Part shown: positions 1 through 5,849 of the stretch, in pieces
Layout: each line of letters opens with the position of its first letter
Position numbering within the stretch: position 1 is the first letter of the stretch
Assembly (NCBI GenBank): GCA_947446625.1
Contig: CANFIE010000186.1
Location: 1 to 7,579 of the forward strand
Length of the DNA stretch: 7,579 nucleotides
Reading direction: 5' to 3'
DNA from: Acetobacteraceae bacterium
Lineage (GTDB): Bacteria; Pseudomonadota; Alphaproteobacteria; Acetobacterales; Acetobacteraceae
The notes under the pieces: model-generated
The model's database searches: none
The model's input: only the letters and a program-made list of their open reading frames with translations
What the model was told of the DNA's origin: nothing
Translations under genes and position numbers: made by a program

Positions 1-411
1 GGGATGCAAATGGTACTGCTTGTGCGCATTCAGGTGGTCGCAGACCAGCCCGGTGGCGGCAAAGGCGCTGAACTGCGCCGCCACCTCGGCCCGCAGCTGC
101 GCCCGCGCGGCGGGCGAGACCGCCAGCGTCAGCCCCAGCCCGGCCATGTCATCGCGAAACCGCCCATTGCCCTGCACCAGCGCCGGAATCCGCTCCGGCG
201 CCAGGGTTGGCGTGCCATCGGTCAGCGTCAGATGCAGCCCCACGGCCAGGCCCGGATTGCGCCTGGCCACGGCCACGCCTTCCGCCATGGCAGGCTCGCC
301 CACCATCAGGCTTGCGGCGGTCAGCACGCCCTCGCGGTGCGCCTGTTCCACCGCCGCGTTCACCTCGGCCGAGAGGCCAAGGTCGTCGGCGTTGAAGACC
401 AGCCGTTTCAG
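1..411 (-). CDS. hpnK: HpnK, hopanoid-associated sugar N-deacetylase (YdjC/ChbG family), partial at the window edge
   Basis: The product should remove the acetyl group from the N-acetylglucosamine that HpnI attaches to bacteriohopanetetrol, giving BHT-glucosamine for HpnJ (established in Burkholderia; transferred here by family and context). The reverse strand is open from position 411 to the edge, 137 codons, roughly the N-terminal half of the usual ~280 residues. It begins (M)KRLVFNADDLGLSAEVN, the typical YdjC/HpnK opening. Candidate metal ligands are the Asp pair at residues 9-10, His60 in GLHLTL, and the His-rich stretch DHLNAHKQYHLHP at 125-137. The frame has no ATG, GTG or TTG between an in-frame TGA (nine codons upstream) and the NADD motif. 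The best start is therefore CTG at 411-409, which overlaps the hpnJ stop as CTGA. I saw no good Shine-Dalgarno, so translation is probably coupled to hpnJ. Function is fairly sure; the start is inferred. Confidence 0.85.
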   Translation of the reverse strand, partial: MKRLVFNADDLGLSAEVNAAVEQAHREGVLTAASLMVGEPAMAEGVAVARRNPGLAVGLHLTLTDGTPTLAPERIPALVQGNGRFRDDMAGLGLTLAVSPAARAQLRAEVAAQFSAFAATGLVCDHLNAHKQYHLHP

Positions 412-1844
412 GCGGCGGCGCCGGCTTTGCGCTCACGCAGGAAGTGGAAGAACTCCACCCCTTCACGCAGGCGGCGCACCAGCATCTGCCGGTCGCGGAT
501 CATCTCACCGCAGATCGAGGCGATCTTCGGCGCGCGGAAATAGAACTTCTTGTAGAACTGTTCCACGCTGGTGAAGATCTCGGTGTGGCTCAGATGCGGG
601 TAGTGCAGCGGCGCAATCTGCACGCCGTGCGCGTCCACGTATTCGGTGTGCTCGGTATCCAGCCAACCTTCGCGGCTGGCCTGATCCCACAGGAAGGTGC
701 CCGGGTAGGGCGCCGCCAGAGACACCTGAATGGTGTGCGGGTTGGTCTCAATGGCGAACTTGATTGTCTCCTGGATCGTCTCGGTGGTCTCACCGGGCAG
801 GCCCAGAATGAAGGTGCCGTGGATGGCAATGCCCAAAGCGTGGCAGTCCTTGGTGAACTGCTTGGCCACCTCGATCCGCATGCCCTTCTTGATGTTGTGC
901 AGAATCTGCTGATTGCCGCTCTCATAGCCCACCAGCAGCAGCCGCAGGCCACCGTCGCGCATCTTCTTCAGGCTGTCATAGGGCACGTTCGCCTTGGCAT
1001 TGCAGCTCCAGGTCACGCCCAGCTTGCCCAACTCCTTCGCGATCGCCTCGGCGCGCGGCAGGTTGTCGGTGAAGGTGTCGTCGTCGAAGAACAACTCCTT
1101 CATCTCGGGGAAGGCCTTGAGGATGTATTTCACTTCCTCAATCACATGCCCCACCGAGCGCGTGCGGTAATTATGCCCGCCCACGGTCTGCGGCCACAGG
1201 CAGAAGGTGCAGCGGCTCTTGCAGCCACGGCCGGTGTAGATGCTGACGTAGGGGTGCTTCAGATAGCCAATGAAGTACTTCTGCCAATCCAGGTCCCGCT
1301 TGTACACCGGGCTCACCGGCGGCAGCAGGTCCATGTTCTCCAGCACCGGGCGCTCGGCATTGTGCACAATCACGCCCTGGCTGTTGCGGAAGCTCAGGCC
1401 CTTGATGTTCGCCCAGGCCTGGTCATCCGCCACGTCCTTGACCGTGAAGTCAAACTCGTTGCGCGCCACAAAGTCGATCACCGGCGCATCGCGCAGGCTT
1501 TCCTCGGCCTGCACCGCCACCTTGGCGCCGATCATGCCGATCTTCAGGTTCGGGTTCGCCGCCTTCATCGCCTCGGCCACCTTCACATCCGAGGCAAAGC
1601 TCGGCGTCGAGGTGTGCAGCACGGCCAGGTCGAAATCCTTCACCATGCCGGTCACGTCGCCCAGCGTCTGCTTGTGCGGCGGGGCGTCAACCAGCTTGGA
1701 ATTCTCAATCAGCGCCGCCGGCTGGGCCAGCCAGGTCGGAAACCAGTAGCTGCGAATCTCGCGCTTGGCCTGGTAGCGCGAACCGGCGCCGCCGTCGAAG
1801 CCGTCGAAAGAGGGTGCTTGCAGAAAGAGGGTGCGCATCGTCAC
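408..1844 (-). CDS. hpnJ: HpnJ, hopanoid biosynthesis B12-binding radical SAM enzyme
   Basis: HpnJ is the radical SAM enzyme credited with contracting the glucosamine ring of BHT-glucosamine to the cyclopentane of BHT cyclitol ether (Burkholderia work; transferred by homology). The 478-residue product has full family length. Residues ~1-140 look like a cobalamin-binding-type N-terminal domain, opening with the characteristic LFLQAPSFDGFDGGAGSRYQ. The radical SAM core follows, with the CxxxCxxC cluster motif at Cys208, Cys212 and Cys215 (GRGCKSRCTFCLW), then FFDDDTFTDN at 252-261 and the conserved VGYESGN and FILGLPGET stretches. The gene lies 21 bp after hpnI and ends in a 4-base overlap with hpnK, so the three are very likely one transcript. 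The GTG at 1844 is preferred because AAGGGG lies 9 nt upstream; ATG at 1838 (MRTLFLQ) is the alternative. Overall GC is lower than in neighbours, explained by conserved Lys/Asn/Phe/Ile-rich protein, since third positions stay GC-rich. Confidence 0.95.
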   Translation of the reverse strand: MTMRTLFLQAPSFDGFDGGAGSRYQAKREIRSYWFPTWLAQPAALIENSKLVDAPPHKQTLGDVTGMVKDFDLAVLHTSTPSFASDVKVAEAMKAANPNLKIGMIGAKVAVQAEESLRDAPVIDFVARNEFDFTVKDVADDQAWANIKGLSFRNSQGVIVHNAERPVLENMDLLPPVSPVYKRDLDWQKYFIGYLKHPYVSIYTGRGCKSRCTFCLWPQTVGGHNYRTRSVGHVIEEVKYILKAFPEMKELFFDDDTFTDNLPRAEAIAKELGKLGVTWSCNAKANVPYDSLKKMRDGGLRLLLVGYESGNQQILHNIKKGMRIEVAKQFTKDCHALGIAIHGTFILGLPGETTETIQETIKFAIETNPHTIQVSLAAPYPGTFLWDQASREGWLDTEHTEYVDAHGVQIAPLHYPHLSHTEIFTSVEQFYKKFYFRAPKIASICGEMIRDRQMLVRRLREGVEFFHFLRERKAGAAA

Positions 1845-1853
1845 GTCAAGGAA

Positions 1854-1859
1854 CCCCTT
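1854..1859 (-). promoter_or_regulatory. Shine-Dalgarno of hpnJ
   Basis: On the minus strand AAGGGG sits 9 nt before GTG (1844) and 15 nt before ATG (1838). The spacing favours the GTG start, although related HpnJ proteins begin close to the ATG version. Confidence 0.5.
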
Positions 1860-1865
1860 GGTAAA

Positions 1866-3044
1866 TCAGGCTTCTGTCATGCTGCCGTCACGGCGCATGC
1901 GGTACCGTCGGCCCTGCCACGTCACCGTGCCCCGAGCCAATCCAGCTGCCCATATAGCGAAAGAAAGGCAATCGCGCAGGGGTAGAAGCACGAATCTGCA
2001 CAGTGTGGCCGATATGCCAAAACTTTGGTCAACCGACCAAGCCAGCCACAGCCTTGCCGCCAGGGTCACCCCCAGCACCGCCAGCCCCCAATCCGCCAGG
2101 GCCCAACCCCTCAAGCCCCAGCAAGCAAAAGCCCAGGGCAGGGGGTGGGTCAGCGCCAGCCCCAAATAGCCCGCCGGGTTCAGCAGCCGCACCGTCCGCG
2201 CCCAGCGCAACTCATGCCCCAGCAGCGCGCCCAGGCTGGCTTCGTCCATCATGTGGTCCGGCACCACGGGGGCCACCACCACCCGCAGCCCCAGCGCCCG
2301 CACCGCTTCGCCCAGGGCGTGGTCATCGGCCAGCAGGTCGCGCAGCGCCGCAAACCCGCCCAGCGCCGCCAGGGTTTCCACCCGCAGCGCCATGGTAGCG
2401 CCGTAGCAGCCGCGCGCCTTGCCCAGGCTTTCGCCCAGCACCGCATTGGGCAGAAAATGCCAGTCTATCCCCAGGCCCGCCAGCCGGGCCCACAGCCCCG
2501 GCACCGCCGGCACGCCTTTGTACAGGCAGGTCACCAACCCCACCCCTGGCTCGGCCAGCCCGGCGGTCACCACGGTCAGCCAGTCATCGGGCACCCGCAT
2601 ATCGGCATCGGCCAGCACCACCACGCCGTGGCGGACCTGCGGCATCAGGTTCAGCACATTGCCCAGCTTGCGATTGGCGCCATGCACGGTGGCATCCTGC
2701 ACCAGCGCCGCATCCACCCCCGGCCAGGCCGCCATGGCCGCCCGCGCCTGCGGCACCGCGCCATCCTCCGGGCTGCCCACGCCCATCAGCACCTGAAACG
2801 GCGCCGCATGCCGCTGTGCCAAGGTCGCCTCCAACCAGGCCTGTTGGCCGGGCAGGGCGCCATGCAGTGGTTTCAGTACCGTCGCCGCCAGGGCAGGGCC
2901 ACCCTGGGCCGGCCCTTTGGGCCGCGCCCCCGGCGCGCAGGCCGCGCCAAACCGCCGCACCGCCCGGGCCGCCAGTAGTGTGCTGGCCACCCCGGCCAGC
3001 GCCAAGCCCGCGCACAATATCGCGAGCGCCAAGAATCCGTTCAT
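1866..3044 (-). CDS. hpnI: HpnI, hopanoid glycosyltransferase (GT2/GT21, ceramide-glucosyltransferase-like)
   Basis: HpnI transfers N-acetylglucosamine to the terminal hydroxyl of bacteriohopanetetrol, the first step toward BHT cyclitol ether (known from Burkholderia). The product is 392 residues. A hydrophobic N-terminal segment at ~4-27 should anchor it in the inner membrane. A cytoplasmic GT-A domain follows, with the nucleotide-sugar region (VLKPLHG at 57-62; NRKLGN at 124-129), a DxD-type ADADM at 145-149, the catalytic-site ADDHALG at 239-245, and the product-side HxxRW motif HELRWAR at 277-283, as in GT21 enzymes. Hydrophobic segments near 292-340 and 346-370 form a C-terminal membrane region. 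It is the first gene of the hpnI-hpnJ-hpnK run and is divergent from mlaA. The ATG at 3044 has only a weak, very close GAGG upstream, so initiation may be poorly SD-dependent. Confidence 0.92.
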   Translation of the reverse strand: MNGFLALAILCAGLALAGVASTLLAARAVRRFGAACAPGARPKGPAQGGPALAATVLKPLHGALPGQQAWLEATLAQRHAAPFQVLMGVGSPEDGAVPQARAAMAAWPGVDAALVQDATVHGANRKLGNVLNLMPQVRHGVVVLADADMRVPDDWLTVVTAGLAEPGVGLVTCLYKGVPAVPGLWARLAGLGIDWHFLPNAVLGESLGKARGCYGATMALRVETLAALGGFAALRDLLADDHALGEAVRALGLRVVVAPVVPDHMMDEASLGALLGHELRWARTVRLLNPAGYLGLALTHPLPWAFACWGLRGWALADWGLAVLGVTLAARLWLAWSVDQSFGISATLCRFVLLPLRDCLSFAIWAAGLARGTVTWQGRRYRMRRDGSMTEA

Positions 3045-3143
3045 GCCTCAGCACCATTATGGCGAAACCAGGACGTTTGCACATCGCCGCCCGCAACAGG
3101 CTCAGCTAGAATGGTCGGGCCACGAAGGACAAACCTCCCCCGC
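3045..3143. promoter_or_regulatory. Divergent promoter region between hpnI and mlaA
   Basis: This 99-bp gap must carry promoters for both hpnI (leftward) and mlaA (rightward). For mlaA, TAGAAT at 3107-3112 is a plausible -10 box 31 nt before the start codon, but the sequence 16-18 bp upstream is GC-rich and does not resemble a -35. For hpnI, CATAAT read on the minus strand (3061-3056) could be a -10, but it would leave a leader of only about five nucleotides. Both boxes are guesses by eye. The region's role follows from gene orientation and is more certain than either box. Confidence 0.4.
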
Positions 3144-3902
3144 ATGTCCAAATCCCCTCTTGCCGCCGCCGTGCTGCTGCTGCCGTTGCTGGGTGCCTGC
3201 GCCGCCGAAACCACCGCGCCCGCCACCACGGCCCAGACCGCCCCGCTGGACCCCGCGGACCCGTATGAGGGTCTGAACCGCCAGGTTCTGGACGTCAACC
3301 TGCAGCTTGACGACGCCATTCTGCGCCCCGTTGCCGTCGCCTATCGCGACGCCATCGGCCCCTGGCCGCGCACCCGTATCCGCCTGTTCCTGCAGAACAT
3401 CGAGGAACCGGCCGTCTTCATCAACAACGTGCTGCAAGGCCGGCTGGAGGATGCGGGCGACATCGCCATCCGCTTCGTGGTCAACACCACCCTCGGCGGC
3501 GCCGGCTTCTTTGACGTCGCGACCGACCTCACCAAAACCCCGCGCCAACAGCGCGACTTTGGCCAAACCATGTATTCCTGGGGCGTGCCGGACGGCCCCT
3601 TCCTCATGGTCCCCATCCTCGGCCCCTCCAACCCGCGGGACTTCGTGGGCACCGTGGCCAATGGCTTTCTCAACCCCATCGGCTGGTTCCTGCCCTTCTA
3701 TGCCAATATCGGCCGTGGCGCCGTGGGCGGGCTGGATGAGCGCGAGCAGAATATCGAGGCGCTGGACGATCTGCGCCGTGGCAGCCTGGACTTTTATGCG
3801 CGGCTACGCAGCGTCTGGGGCCAATACCGCGACGGCCAACTGGGCCGCAGCGCCGCCCAGTCCGACAATCCCGAGGTGCTGGACGACCCCGGCGCCAAGT
3901 AG
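3144..3902 (+). CDS. mlaA: MlaA/VacJ family outer-membrane lipoprotein
   Basis: MlaA is the outer-membrane component of the Mla system. It removes phospholipids from the outer leaflet and passes them to periplasmic MlaC. The start is placed at ATG 3144 because the product then opens with a lipoprotein signal peptide (MSKSPLAAAVLLLPLLGAC) whose lipobox LGAC puts the lipidated cysteine at residue 19; an in-frame GTG at 3111 would only add an unlikely extension. The 252-residue protein has the family hallmarks in order: DPADPYEGLNR (36-46), the FLQNIEEPAVFINNVLQG segment (82-99), NTTLGGAGFFDVA (114-126), FGQTMYSWGVPDGPFLMVPILGPS (139-162) and a C-terminal helical, acidic tail. The gene is divergent from the hopanoid genes; mla-type genes are often found near hpn clusters, so it may act in hopanoid or general lipid trafficking. 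No mlaBCDEF genes lie in this window. It ends at a pair of palindromes. Confidence 0.93.
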   Translation: MSKSPLAAAVLLLPLLGACAAETTAPATTAQTAPLDPADPYEGLNRQVLDVNLQLDDAILRPVAVAYRDAIGPWPRTRIRLFLQNIEEPAVFINNVLQGRLEDAGDIAIRFVVNTTLGGAGFFDVATDLTKTPRQQRDFGQTMYSWGVPDGPFLMVPILGPSNPRDFVGTVANGFLNPIGWFLPFYANIGRGAVGGLDEREQNIEALDDLRRGSLDFYARLRSVWGQYRDGQLGRSAAQSDNPEVLDDPGAK

Positions 3903-3909
3903 CGCCGCC

Positions 3910-3949
3910 TAGAGCACTATGCGCCCTGTTGAGCGCATTTCGTGCTCTA
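3910..3949. repeat. Palindromic intergenic element 1 (interrupted hairpin)
   Basis: Outer arms TAGAGCAC (3910-3917) and GTGCTCTA (3942-3949) are exact inverse complements. Inside them ATGCGC (3919-3924) and GCGCAT (3933-3938) pair as well, leaving an 8-nt loop (CCTGTTGA) and a small asymmetric internal loop (T opposite TTC). It starts 8 bp after the mlaA stop. The flank is AT-rich rather than a run of T, so it is not a textbook terminator, though it could still protect the mRNA 3' end. The TAGAGCA...TGCTCTA ends resemble palindromic intergenic repeats common in alphaproteobacterial genomes. Confidence 0.8.
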
Positions 3950-3961
3950 TAACTATTTGAA

Positions 3962-4013
3962 ATTAGAGTAATATCCGTTCTGATGATCCCATCAGAATGG
4001 ATATTGCTCTAAT
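3962..4013. repeat. Palindromic intergenic element 2 (24-bp stem, 4-nt loop)
   Basis: The left arm 3962-3985 and right arm 3990-4013 are inverse complements over 24 bp with two exceptions (3969/4006 and 3977/3998), enclosing the loop ATCC. In plus-strand RNA both exceptions are G-U wobbles, so the stem is continuous in a transcript running out of mlaA. The ends (ATTAGAGTAAT and ATTGCTCTAAT) share the TAGAG/CTCTA termini of element 1 just upstream, so the two look like tandem members of one repeat class. No poly-T follows; the next bases are GC-rich. A role as bidirectional terminator or mRNA-end stabiliser between convergent mlaA and the LysR gene is plausible but unproven. Confidence 0.85.
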
Positions 4014-4026
4014 CCGGCGGTGCCCC

Positions 4027-4956
4027 TTACGCATCCGGCACCGCCGCCGGCATCTCCCGCGCCAGCGCCAGTATCAGCCGGCGCAGCCAGGCATGTCCGG
4101 CATCGGCCTCAAACCGCCGATGAAACACCAGCGAAAGCCTGGTGTGTTTCACCGCCACCGGCGGGCAGCGCAGCACCAGGCCATGCGCCGTCGCCATCTG
4201 CTGCGCCAGCCGGGCCGAAAGCGTTATCACCATGTCGGTCCCGGCCAATATCGCCGGCACGGCGGAAAGATGCGCCACTACCGCGCCCAGCCGCCGCACC
4301 TGCCCCAGTTCCGCCAGCGCCACATCCAGCGCCCCATCGCGCGAGCCATTGGGCGAATGCAGCAGATGCGGCACGCCCACAAACCGCTCCAGCGTCAGCG
4401 CCCCCTCGGCCAGCGGATGCCCCGGCCGCATCAGCGTGCAGAACGCCTCGGGCAGCAGCCGCACGCGGGTATACAGCGCCGGCGGCTCCGGCAGCACGCC
4501 CAGCGCCAACTGCGCCTCGCCCCCGGCCAGCAACGCCTCCCAATTGGTGCGGTCGGCATGCCGAAACGCCAGCAGCACCCCCGGCGCCTCCTGCGCCAGC
4601 CGGGCCAGCAGCGGCGGCGCCAGCACCGTCTCGGCATATTCTGAGAGGGCCAGGGTAAACACCCGCTGCGCTTCGGCCGGCACCCAGGGCGCCTGCGCCA
4701 CCAGCGTCTCGCGCAGCCGGTCCAGCATCTCCGCAATCGGCGGCGCCAGGGAAAGCGCCAGCGCCGTCGGCTCCACGCCGCCGGGCCGGCGCAGAAACAG
4801 CTCATCCCCCAGCGCCGCCCGCAGCCGCCCCAGCGCATTGGAAACGGCCGGCTGCGAAAGCCCCAGCCGCGCCGCCGCCCGGGTCACATGCCGCTCCCGC
4901 GCCACCGCGTCGAAGACCCGCAGCAGGTTCAGGTCCAGTTGGCTGAGATCGGTCAT
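4027..4956 (-). CDS. LysR-type transcriptional regulator
   Basis: This is a DNA-binding regulator of the LysR family, 309 residues, the usual length. The winged helix-turn-helix is at residues ~8-66 (LDLNLLRVFDAVARERHVTRAAARLGLSQPAVSNALGRLR...LFLRR), a near-canonical LysR pattern, including the AAxxLxxSQPAVS recognition segment. The rest (~95-300) is the periplasmic-binding-like effector domain, with TLALSEYAETVLAPPLLARL at its start and the expected second-lobe region (GTDMVITLSARLAQ) near 239-252. Its start lies 9 bp after the stop of the upstream GNAT gene on the same strand, so the two are probably co-transcribed. The inducer and target genes cannot be read from sequence. The acetyltransferase gene and the divergent HiPIP operon across 5503-5600 are the nearest candidates. 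It ends convergently with mlaA across the palindromic gap. Confidence 0.93.
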   Translation of the reverse strand: MTDLSQLDLNLLRVFDAVARERHVTRAAARLGLSQPAVSNALGRLRAALGDELFLRRPGGVEPTALALSLAPPIAEMLDRLRETLVAQAPWVPAEAQRVFTLALSEYAETVLAPPLLARLAQEAPGVLLAFRHADRTNWEALLAGGEAQLALGVLPEPPALYTRVRLLPEAFCTLMRPGHPLAEGALTLERFVGVPHLLHSPNGSRDGALDVALAELGQVRRLGAVVAHLSAVPAILAGTDMVITLSARLAQQMATAHGLVLRCPPVAVKHTRLSLVFHRRFEADAGHAWLRRLILALAREMPAAVPDA

Positions 4957-4965
4957 GCCGGCGGC

Positions 4966-5502
4966 CTACCGCCCCTCAGGCGGCGGCGCCTGGTCGCCCT
5001 GGCCCAGCGGCCGGGTCATCAGCACGCTGTCCACCCAGCGGCCATGCTTCCACCCCACCGCCGGCAGCAGCCCGGCGGGGCTGAAGCCACAGGCGCCATG
5101 CAGCCCAATCGAGCCTGCATTGGCCGAATCCCCAATCACCGCCACCATCAGCCGGAATCCGCCAGCCTCGCACCGCGCCACCAGCGCCTGCAGCAAGCGC
5201 CGCCCAACCCCACCCCGAGTGCCGCCGGGCCGCACATAAATGCTGTTCTCCACCGCAAACCGATACGCCGGCCGCGCCCGATACGCGCTGGCATAGGCAT
5301 AGCCCAGCACCGTGCCCGCCGCGTCCGTCGCCACCACATAGGGGTAGCCCCCGGCCAGTACCGCCTCGCGGCGCCTGGCCATCTCGGCGGCGCCGGGCGG
5401 TGCATATTCAAAACTGGCCAGCCCGGTGCTGACCCAGTGGCCATAAATCTCGGCAATGGCGGGAATATCCGCCGCGCCGCAGTCGCGAATGATGATGCTC
5501 AT
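4966..5502 (-). CDS. GNAT N-acetyltransferase, phosphinothricin/methionine-sulfone acetyltransferase-like
   Basis: This enzyme should transfer acetyl from acetyl-CoA to an amino group. The 178-residue protein follows the Pat/Bar/MddA subfamily closely: IRDCGAADIPAIAEIYGHWV at the N-terminus, the VENSIYVRP strand (85-92), the acetyl-CoA pyrophosphate loop TRGGVGRRLL (95-104), MVAVIGDSANAGSIGLHGACGF (119-140), and the hallmark GWKHGRWVDSVLMTRPL near the C-terminus (150-166). In characterised relatives the substrates are phosphinothricin, methionine sulfoximine or methionine sulfone. Which of these, if any, applies here is not visible, and such enzymes in ordinary bacteria often act on toxic amino-acid analogues or oxidised methionine. 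The tail (GQGDQAPPPEGR) is divergent and probably disordered. It is upstream of the LysR gene by 9 bp and divergent from the HiPIP gene; the 98-bp gap between them (5503-5600) shows no clear promoter boxes. Confidence 0.88.
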   Translation of the reverse strand: MSIIIRDCGAADIPAIAEIYGHWVSTGLASFEYAPPGAAEMARRREAVLAGGYPYVVATDAAGTVLGYAYASAYRARPAYRFAVENSIYVRPGGTRGGVGRRLLQALVARCEAGGFRLMVAVIGDSANAGSIGLHGACGFSPAGLLPAVGWKHGRWVDSVLMTRPLGQGDQAPPPEGR

Positions 5503-5588
5503 GGCACCGCAGGCTGCCGCCCCCGCCGCGCCACGGCAAGCGGCCCGGTTGTCCTGCCGCCGCCGCGCTGCTTCACTGCCGCCTCACC

Positions 5589-5593
5589 AAAGG
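5589..5593 (+). promoter_or_regulatory. Shine-Dalgarno of the HiPIP gene
   Basis: AAAGG lies 7 nt before the ATG at 5601, supporting that start for the small exported protein. Confidence 0.5.
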
Positions 5594-5600
5594 TCCTCCC

Positions 5601-5849
5601 ATGCCTGCCGGCCGCTCCACCCGCCGCATCCTGCTCGGCGGCACGCTTACCGCCCTGGCGGCCCCGGCCAGCGCGCAACCCGCGCTGCTGCCCCGGCTCA
5701 CCCAGGCCGAAGCCCAATACGAACCCCGCCCGCGCGGCATCGCCATGTGCGCCGCCTGCACCCTGTTTGTCCGCCCCAACCTGTGCAAGCAGGTGGAAGG
5801 CACTGTCAGCCCCGAAGGCTGGTGCCGCCTGTTCGACATGGTGGACTGA
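5601..5849 (+). CDS. High-potential iron-sulfur protein (HiPIP), Tat-exported
   Basis: This is a small periplasmic electron carrier with a [4Fe-4S] cluster; HiPIPs donate electrons to reaction centres or terminal oxidases, or serve in iron oxidation. The 82-residue product opens with a twin-arginine-type signal (RSTRRILLGGTLTAL, cleavage probably after the Ala-rich APASAQ near residue 26), fitting export of a folded cluster protein. Four cysteines remain in the mature part: Cys50, Cys53, Cys62 and Cys75 (CxxC-x8-C-x12-C). The C-terminal portion, C-x6-V-x3-G-W-C-x2-F, agrees with the HiPIP signature pattern as I recall it. Mature size is ~55 residues, at the small end of the family. The start is set by ATG 5601 with AAAGG upstream. 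Its stop overlaps the presumed MFS start (CTGA), so the two appear translationally coupled. The electron partner is unknown. Confidence 0.85.
   Translation: MPAGRSTRRILLGGTLTALAAPASAQPALLPRLTQAEAQYEPRPRGIAMCAACTLFVRPNLCKQVEGTVSPEGWCRLFDMVD

Noticed and set aside
408..1844. hpnJ as a horizontally acquired gene because its GC is lower than its neighbours
   Set aside because: Codon third positions are still strongly G/C. The drop is explained by Lys, Asn, Phe, Ile, Asp and Tyr content of a highly conserved protein.
444..1985. A 513-codon open frame on the plus strand opposite hpnJ
   Set aside because: It is antisense to a clear radical SAM gene and translates to a His/Gln/Leu/Arg-rich sequence with no domain. 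Long antisense frames are expected in GC-rich genes with GC-biased third positions.
3077..3112. TTGCAC (3077-3082) and TAGAAT (3107-3112) as a -35/-10 pair for mlaA
   Set aside because: The spacing is 24 bp, too long for a sigma-70-type promoter. Only the -10-like box was kept, at low confidence.
3962..4013. The long hairpin as a classical rho-independent terminator
   Set aside because: No T-run follows on either strand: GC-rich sequence lies on the right and mixed AT on the left. It is reported as a palindromic repeat with possible end-protecting function instead.
4142..5239. A 365-codon plus-strand frame across the LysR and GNAT genes
   Set aside because: It is Ser/Arg/Pro-rich, spans two real genes on the other strand and has no motif.
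5456..5845. N-terminal extension of the MFS frame back to 5456
   Set aside because: The extra ~130 residues are Pro/Arg/His/Ala-rich, overlap the HiPIP gene in another frame and do not resemble any MFS N-terminus.
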